Source: Streptomyces liliifuscus
Lineage (GTDB): Bacteria; Actinomycetota; Actinomycetes; Streptomycetales; Streptomycetaceae
Direction: 5' to 3'
Length of the DNA stretch: 64,000 nt
Assembly: GCF_016598615.1 (NCBI RefSeq)
Contig: NZ_CP066832.1
Location: forward strand, 186,001-250,000
Below are positions 59,720 through 64,000 of the stretch, in pieces. The notes under the pieces are model-generated. The model saw nothing but the letters and a program-made list of their open reading frames with translations. It was not told where the DNA came from and did not search any database. The position numbers and the translations under genes were made by a program. The stretch's first letter is position 1; every line of letters begins with the position of its first letter.

Positions 59720-60109
59720 TCAGCGCGGGCTGAGCGGGATGACCAGGACGCCGACGTGGGGCAGGCTCATCTCGGCCAGCAGCCGGGCCGTCCTGCCGCT
59801 GGCGCTGCTCGGGTCTGTGGAGTCCAGGCGCATGGCGCCCCGGTGCGGGCCGCGCGCGGGGTAGAGGTGCACCGTGCTCTGCGGTGCGTTGCGCTCGAAG
59901 ACGCTGATGGTGGCGTAGTCGAACCCTCCGAGGTTCGGGTACCGCTCGGCGACGGCCACAGACAGGGCGGCGATGAGGTCGGGGCTCGGCGAGGCGACCG
60001 AGAGGGGGAGCGGGGGGCGGCGCGGACGGATGCGCAGAGCAAGGGCGCGTATCAGGACGCTGAGGACGCCGAGGCCGAAGCCGAGGGCGAGGGAGGCTGG
60101 CTGGATCAA
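59720..60109 (-). CDS. Unknown membrane-anchored protein
   Basis: A 129-residue protein with an N-terminal hydrophobic helix (LALGFGLGVLSVLIRALAL, about 6-24) then a soluble domain (LIAALSVAVAERYPNLGGFDYATISV; LLAEMSLPHVGVLVIPL). Start TTG behind GGGAAACCACC. Lies 49 bp after the TetR gene. Confidence 0.5.
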   Translation of the reverse strand: MIQPASLALGFGLGVLSVLIRALALRIRPRRPPLPLSVASPSPDLIAALSVAVAERYPNLGGFDYATISVFERNAPQSTVHLYPARGPHRGAMRLDSTDPSSASGRTARLLAEMSLPHVGVLVIPLSPR

Positions 60110-60158
60110 GGTGGTTTCCCCGTGTTGGTTGCGAAGGGGCCGGTGTTCGGAGCGCGGG

Positions 60159-60785
60159 TTAGGCGGTGGTGCTGGCCACGGCGGCGTGGACGAGGCGGGC
60201 GAGTCCCTGGCGCCTCTGGTACTTGGTCAGTCCCTGGACGCTTCCGGCGCTCTCGTGTCCGGCGGCGGCGGTCAGGCCGGACACGAGGGCGTGCACGAGT
60301 TCCTTGCCTGCGCCGTCGGGTGTGGTCGACTGGGTGGCTGCCGTCAGTGCACGGGCGATGGGCCGGGTGGCTGCGGCGTACGCCTTGACGAAGCGGGGCT
60401 CGCCCTCGGCCGCGACGGCGGTCAGCACGCGCACGACCGGAAGGCGGCCGCTCCACCCGTCGAGTACGGCGTCGACCATCCGGGCGGCGCCGGGCAGTCC
60501 GTCCGAGGACCAGGAGCCGTCCTTGAAGTCCTTGAGCGCCGCTTTCGTCTCCTTGGCCAGGAGCCCGGATGCTTCGAGGACGACGCCCTCGATGTCGGGG
60601 AAGTACTGGTAGAACGTCGCGGGCGACGTGCCCACCGCCTGGGCGATGTCCATCACCTTGATGTCGCGGTAGGGCCGGGTGGCGAGAAGCTGGATCGTCG
60701 CGTCCATCAGCTTCTGCCGGGTCTGGAGGCCGCGCTGGCTGGGCACGCGGCGGTCGGGGGTGCGGGTCACGACACGGGTGGGCAC
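60159..60785 (-). CDS. TetR-family regulator
   Basis: A 208-residue regulator. HTH: QTRQKLMDATIQLLATRPYRDIKVMDIAQAVGTSPATFYQYFPDIEGVVLEAS (about 20-73). Helical ligand domain to the end (AVLDGWSGRLPVVRVLTAVAAEG; RPIARALTAATQS). GTG start behind AGGAGACGACT is preferred over the open frame above it. Its promoter shares a 27-nt block with the promoter of the 586-residue gene, so it probably represses itself and that gene. Confidence 0.88.
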   Translation of the reverse strand: MPTRVVTRTPDRRVPSQRGLQTRQKLMDATIQLLATRPYRDIKVMDIAQAVGTSPATFYQYFPDIEGVVLEASGLLAKETKAALKDFKDGSWSSDGLPGAARMVDAVLDGWSGRLPVVRVLTAVAAEGEPRFVKAYAAATRPIARALTAATQSTTPDGAGKELVHALVSGLTAAAGHESAGSVQGLTKYQRRQGLARLVHAAVASTTA

Positions 60786-60862
60786 AGTCGTCTCCTGAGC
60801 TGGAGGAAGGAAGGGGGGTGGTCCAGGTCTGGGGGCGGTGCCGCCGGACCCGACGTTCAATC

Positions 60863-60893
60863 ACATTACACATTGAAGCATGAATAAGCAACA
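60863..60893 (-). promoter_or_regulatory. Promoter/operator of the TetR gene
   Basis: Minus-strand -35 TTGCTT (60886-60891), 17-nt spacer, -10 TAATGT (60863-60868), in an AT-rich patch about 80 nt before the TetR start. The block 60867-60893 matches 63783-63809 at 24 of 27 bases, including the spacer, which suggests a shared operator. Confidence 0.75.
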
Positions 60894-60965
60894 CTCTGGG
60901 GGTGGGCATCCCAACGTTCCCGCCTGACCTGCACCCGCGCGGCCCTGGCGGCTGTGTCCCCGGAC

Positions 60966-61309
60966 TCAGCGCGGACGGTGTCGGCCAACGGGAGAAGTCG
61001 AGCTCGTCGCGGTCCAGTTCAACAGCGGCATCGGCATGCTCGCCCGGATGACGCCGACCATCAGCAGCACGTCGGCGCGGTCGTACCGCAGCCCGAAGAC
61101 GGTGAGCACCTCGCCCGTGCCAGCCAGCTCGACTTGCGCAGGGGGCCCGCCGGATCCAGGCCGAGGCCGACGGCCATGTCCTCCACGGCGTCGGCCAGTT
61201 CCGCCGCCTCCGGCCGGCGCCCGGGACCGGCATCGCGCAGGAAGCACCAGGTGCGGAACAGGAACGCCACGGCCGAGCCGCTCGTAGTGGCGGGGTCGAG
61301 GCGCAGCAT
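60966..61309 (-). pseudogene. Frameshifted unknown gene
   Basis: ATG at 61309 behind GGAGAGACCGTC opens a plausible protein (MLRLDPATTSGSAVAFLFRT; AELADAVEDMAVGLGLDPAG). Near 61140, at a GGGGG run, the coherent reading moves to another frame (AQVELAGTGEVLTVFGLRYDRA; ADVLLMVGVIRASMPMPLLNW) ending with TGA at 60966. Either a real inactivating indel or a sequencing error in the homopolymer. Family not recognised. Confidence 0.55.
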
Positions 61310-61385
61310 GACGGTCTCTCCGAGGACTTGCGGGGGAGGGACGTGCCGGGTGATCGCCCGGCACGGCGCGACCGCGGGGGACCTG

Positions 61386-61847
61386 CTACGCCTCGGACTG
61401 CGGCGGCTGCAGGGCTCGGGCGGACATGCGGTGAGTGAGGGCATGCGCGCCGGCGAACGCCGTCCCTGCGCCGAGGGCCAGGTAGTCCACCGCCCTCCCG
61501 CGTGGGACGAGTTCGAAACCGTGGCCGTGCAGCAGAACGGTGCAGACAGCGAAAGCTCCCGCCACCAGGGCGGCGTCCAGACCGGCCGCGGCAGCGCTCC
61601 ACACCCAGCGGGCGCGAGCCGGGGCGGTCTTGCGCGCGTCCCGCCTGCGGAGGGCGGCGCAGGCCCCGCTCCGGGCGAGCCGGCGCGTCTTGACGACAAG
61701 GACAGCCAGCGGGACGACGAACAGCCACATGACGGGCTGCTCCATCAGGAAGCCGCAGCCGGCGAGCAGCGCCACCAGCCCGTAGACGGTGTGCAGTGGC
61801 TGACAGCGGCGGTGCTGGACGGTGCGGGGACGGAGGTCGTCGGACAT
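61386..61847 (-). CDS. Small membrane protein
   Basis: A 153-residue protein with four hydrophobic segments (LHTVYGLVALLAGCGF; VMWLFVVPLAVLVV; AAAAGLDAALVAGAFAVCTVLL; ALGAGTAFAGAHAL). A basic loop (KTRRLARSGACAALRRRDARKT) separates two pairs. Start ATG behind CAGCCGAGGAGAGCC. Family not recognised. Confidence 0.62.
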   Translation of the reverse strand: MSDDLRPRTVQHRRCQPLHTVYGLVALLAGCGFLMEQPVMWLFVVPLAVLVVKTRRLARSGACAALRRRDARKTAPARARWVWSAAAAGLDAALVAGAFAVCTVLLHGHGFELVPRGRAVDYLALGAGTAFAGAHALTHRMSARALQPPQSEA

Positions 61848-61949
61848 GGCTCTCCTCGGCTGAAGACGTTCGGGAAGTCGGCCCGGTGCACGGACCGTGG
61901 GACCTGTGGCACTGGCGGGACGGGGCCCACCCGTGCCGCACGGGGACTG

Positions 61950-63710
61950 TTAGGCGTTCGCGCCGTGCCGGGGCGTCGCCGAGGGGCGGAGGCGGGCGCG
62001 GCGCAGCCGGTCGGACCACGGCGCGTCGGCGGGCCCAACGGGGTGCTCAGGGATGGTGATCTCGTAGTGCGGGCAGCTCCCGCGCTTTTCAGTCTCCAGG
62101 GCGGCGTGCCGGTGGGAGTTCGGGCACTGCTGCCGCTCGTGCTCTTCCCTCCAGTAGCGGACCGCCAGCGTCCGGCCGGTTCCGCCCTCGCGTGGCTCAC
62201 TCGGCTGCTGCTCCCGGAAGCGCTCGCCCGCGTCCGGGTCCACCCACCAGTTCTCGACCTGGCCGGAGTCGGAAATGCCCCGCCGCCGTTCGGCATCGCG
62301 CTTGCTCGGCTTGAGTTGGTGGACCTGGTGGGCCAGGACCCGAACCGTGGACCGCTTGTGCTGGGTCAGCAGCTCCCACAGGGCCCGCACGTGGCGGAGC
62401 ATCAGCTCCTGGCCGCCCTGGCGGCCCGATCCGCTCCGGTACCGCTCAGGGTTGTCCGGGTCGCGAAGTCGGGTCTCGGGATCCAGGATCTCACCGGGGC
62501 GCGCCAGCAGGGTCTCGTAGGGCGAGAACGGCAGCTTCAGCAGTGACTCGTCGCACGTCAGGGCAGTGACCCAGGTCCAGGGGGCGTCATCGCACGCGGC
62601 CTCCACCGGCTCCAGAAGCCGGTCGGGCCGCAGAAGGAACCAGCCTTCCTCCGTCCGGGGCGACCACGGGCCCCACACGTAGCCGACGATGCGTCGCCCG
62701 TTGGGCAGAGCGAGGGGGGTGTCCAGGAACAGCATCCCGCGCGAGGCGGGGAGGTGGGCGGGATCGAACGGGGTCGTCTTCTTCTCCGCCCGCCGCACCA
62801 CGCGGCGTAGCGCCATCTGGCCGAGGGAGTCGCCGATCTGGAAGAGGCGGGCGGAGGAGGCCCGGTCGGCTTCCTGCCGCAGCTGCGTCACCACGGCCGC
62901 CTCCAGGCCGTCCGGATGCCCGTAGGGCGCCAGCCGCTCACGTTCCCGCCGGTACACCTCCGCTTTCGCCCGGGCCCAGTCCAGGCTCTGCCTGTGGGCC
63001 TCCACGTACCGGCGCCGCCACGTACGGATGTGGTGCTGGTCGGGAGTTTCCCAGGCCGCCTCGTCCGCGCGTGCAAGACTCCGGCCCGGGGTGGTTCCAC
63101 CGGGGTGCAGCCCCAGCGCGCGGAACCGGCGGACCTCGGCGTCGACGTCGTCAACGACGACGTCCGGCGGGTCAATGATCATCCGCTGGTGCCTGTCGTC
63201 CGGATCGAGCGCCCACTCCATGCCCGCGAGCTGGGCCAGCACCGCGCGCAACGTCTGCTCATCGGCGCTTTTCAGGAAGTCAACTACGAGCATCTGCACC
63301 GTGTTCGCGTACGCGTCCGCCGCCGCGAAGCGCAGCATGCGCTTGACGAACCCGCCGACCGGGCCGCGCTGGCCGCTGGACAGCGCCAGCATCTGATCCG
63401 CGACCCGCTGGTCGCCCAGTGCCGCGTTCGCCAAGTGGTCGTAGATCTGCCGGAAGACGGCCATCTCCTCGTCCTCGGCGAGGACGCTGTCGATGGCGCT
63501 CCGTACCCGCGCCGAGGATGCCGGGGAGACTTCCGCCGGGACCGGCGGCCGGACCAACTGACCGGCAGCGGCATGCAGTTCCCGGTACAGCTTCAGCTGG
63601 AGCTCGCTGAGGATGAGGAGATCGTTGGGCTTGACCGGGGACCGCTTGGCGGCACGGGCCGCGATGGCCAGAAGCTCGGAATCCGACAACTCGGGCATGT
63701 TCGAGTGCAT
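61950..63710 (-). CDS. Large unknown protein, TetR-linked
   Basis: A 586-residue soluble protein. Helical N-terminus (LSDSELLAIAARAAKRSP; LAEDEEMAVFRQIYDHLANAALGDQRVADQML), central region (RTWRRRYVEAHRQSLDWARAKAEVYRRERERLAPYGHP), a likely domain with RIVGYVWGPWSPRTEEGWFLL, and a His/Cys-containing end (CPNSHRHAALETEKRGSCPHYEI). No family recognised. ATG at 63710 has GTAGGGATGAC upstream and suits the mapped-like promoter at 63.8 kb; the GTG at 63764 would give a nearly leaderless message. Confidence 0.62.
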   Translation of the reverse strand: MHSNMPELSDSELLAIAARAAKRSPVKPNDLLILSELQLKLYRELHAAAGQLVRPPVPAEVSPASSARVRSAIDSVLAEDEEMAVFRQIYDHLANAALGDQRVADQMLALSSGQRGPVGGFVKRMLRFAAADAYANTVQMLVVDFLKSADEQTLRAVLAQLAGMEWALDPDDRHQRMIIDPPDVVVDDVDAEVRRFRALGLHPGGTTPGRSLARADEAAWETPDQHHIRTWRRRYVEAHRQSLDWARAKAEVYRRERERLAPYGHPDGLEAAVVTQLRQEADRASSARLFQIGDSLGQMALRRVVRRAEKKTTPFDPAHLPASRGMLFLDTPLALPNGRRIVGYVWGPWSPRTEEGWFLLRPDRLLEPVEAACDDAPWTWVTALTCDESLLKLPFSPYETLLARPGEILDPETRLRDPDNPERYRSGSGRQGGQELMLRHVRALWELLTQHKRSTVRVLAHQVHQLKPSKRDAERRRGISDSGQVENWWVDPDAGERFREQQPSEPREGGTGRTLAVRYWREEHERQQCPNSHRHAALETEKRGSCPHYEITIPEHPVGPADAPWSDRLRRARLRPSATPRHGANA

Positions 63711-63778
63711 GTCATCCCTACTTGGACGCGGAGGGTTTGGGGAGAGGTCGCGGGTGCTGAGCACCAGGCGATGAAATG

Positions 63779-63809
63779 ACAGTACACATTGGAATATGAA
63801 TAAGCAACA
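63779..63809 (-). promoter_or_regulatory. Promoter/operator of the 586-residue gene
   Basis: Minus-strand -35 TTGCTT (63802-63807), 17-nt spacer, -10 TACTGT (63779-63784), about 70 nt before the ATG. Positions 63783-63809 match the TetR-gene promoter block at 24 of 27 bases. Confidence 0.75.
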
Positions 63810-63842
63810 TGGAGAGAGGTGGCCCGGGCCTGGCCGGTGTGA

Positions 63843-64000
63843 TCAGCGAACGTGCGTCCCGGGCTGGCCCTTCCACTCGTTGGGCGCGCAGGTGGCGACG
63901 GCCGGCGTCTTCGCGCCGGCGCCGCTGCCCGCTTTCTCGAGCAGGGCGTTCATCTCGGACCGCCCATCCGGCATCAGGCGGTGCTGGATGGGCCGGGCGC
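63843..64000 (-). CDS. Truncated unknown gene (C-terminus only)
   Basis: The last 51 or so codons of a minus-strand gene that begins beyond the right edge. It ends EMNALLEKAGSG, KTPAVATCAPNEWKGQ, PGTHVR and stops 34 bp before the next gene's promoter block. No family recognised. Confidence 0.5.
   Translation of the reverse strand, partial: ARPIQHRLMPDGRSEMNALLEKAGSGAGAKTPAVATCAPNEWKGQPGTHVR

Overview
The window is very GC-rich, most CDS carry strong Shine-Dalgarno sites, GTG and TTG starts are common, and ATGA/GTGA stop-start overlaps are frequent. It holds a conservon (CvnA-B-C-D plus two P450s), XRE-TPR, DUF5753 and MmyB-type regulators, a DUF2637 protein, DUF5999/DUF6415 proteins and a Tad locus. 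Together these point to an actinomycete, most likely Streptomyces or a close relative. No rRNA, tRNA, CRISPR array or transposase was recognised. The content is accessory or regulatory rather than core housekeeping.

Layout. 1-2.1 kb (minus): a 7-deazaguanine set queD-queE-folE running into an adenylation enzyme cut by the window edge. 2.3-3.7 kb (plus): a divergent XRE-TPR regulator. 3.7-8.2 kb (minus): a tightly coupled operon of LuxR-type HTH, GNAT-like, unknown, DUF6624-like, two EEP-fold hydrolases and a frameshifted remnant. 8.2-13.4 kb (minus): a complete conservon with a CYP154-like P450 and a CYP157-like P450 lacking ExxR. 13.5-16.6 kb (minus): DUF5753 regulator, small protein and GH15 glycosidase. 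16.8-19 kb (minus): RsbW-like ATPase, DUF6415-DUF5999 fusion and small proteins. 19.2-24.4 kb: two further XRE-TPR regulators, a TrmO-like protein, a GNAT and a gamma-glutamylcyclotransferase-like protein. 24.6-28.5 kb (minus): GNAT, stand-alone TrpA, secreted SH3 protein, prepilin peptidase and an unknown.

28.7-34.4 kb: an ATP-dependent DNA ligase diverges from a dnaE2-imuB-like operon, with a LexA-type box between them. 34.5-49.3 kb (minus): a Tad/Flp pilus operon in the order lipoprotein, secreted protein, CpaB-like, TadZ-like, TadA, TadB, TadC, Flp pilin, two TadE, TadG-like. It runs into a 1280-residue membrane protein with LysM domains and a C-terminal SARP-like BTAD module, then a DUF2637 membrane protein. 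49.8-55.8 kb: unknown protein, MBL hydrolase, MmyB-type regulator, IclR-type regulator, FabG-like reductase and an HTH protein. 55.9-64 kb (minus): small membrane and lipoproteins, a TetR regulator, a frameshifted gene, a 586-residue unknown and a truncated gene.

How the parts connect. A 33-nt motif occurs ahead of the DUF2637 unit (37.5 kb) and ahead of a lipoprotein/membrane-protein unit (57.5 kb), suggesting co-regulation. A nearly identical sigma-70-like promoter, conserved through its spacer, precedes both the TetR gene and the 586-residue gene, suggesting a two-member regulon. Two genes carry very early TTA codons, which in Streptomyces implies dependence on the bldA tRNA.
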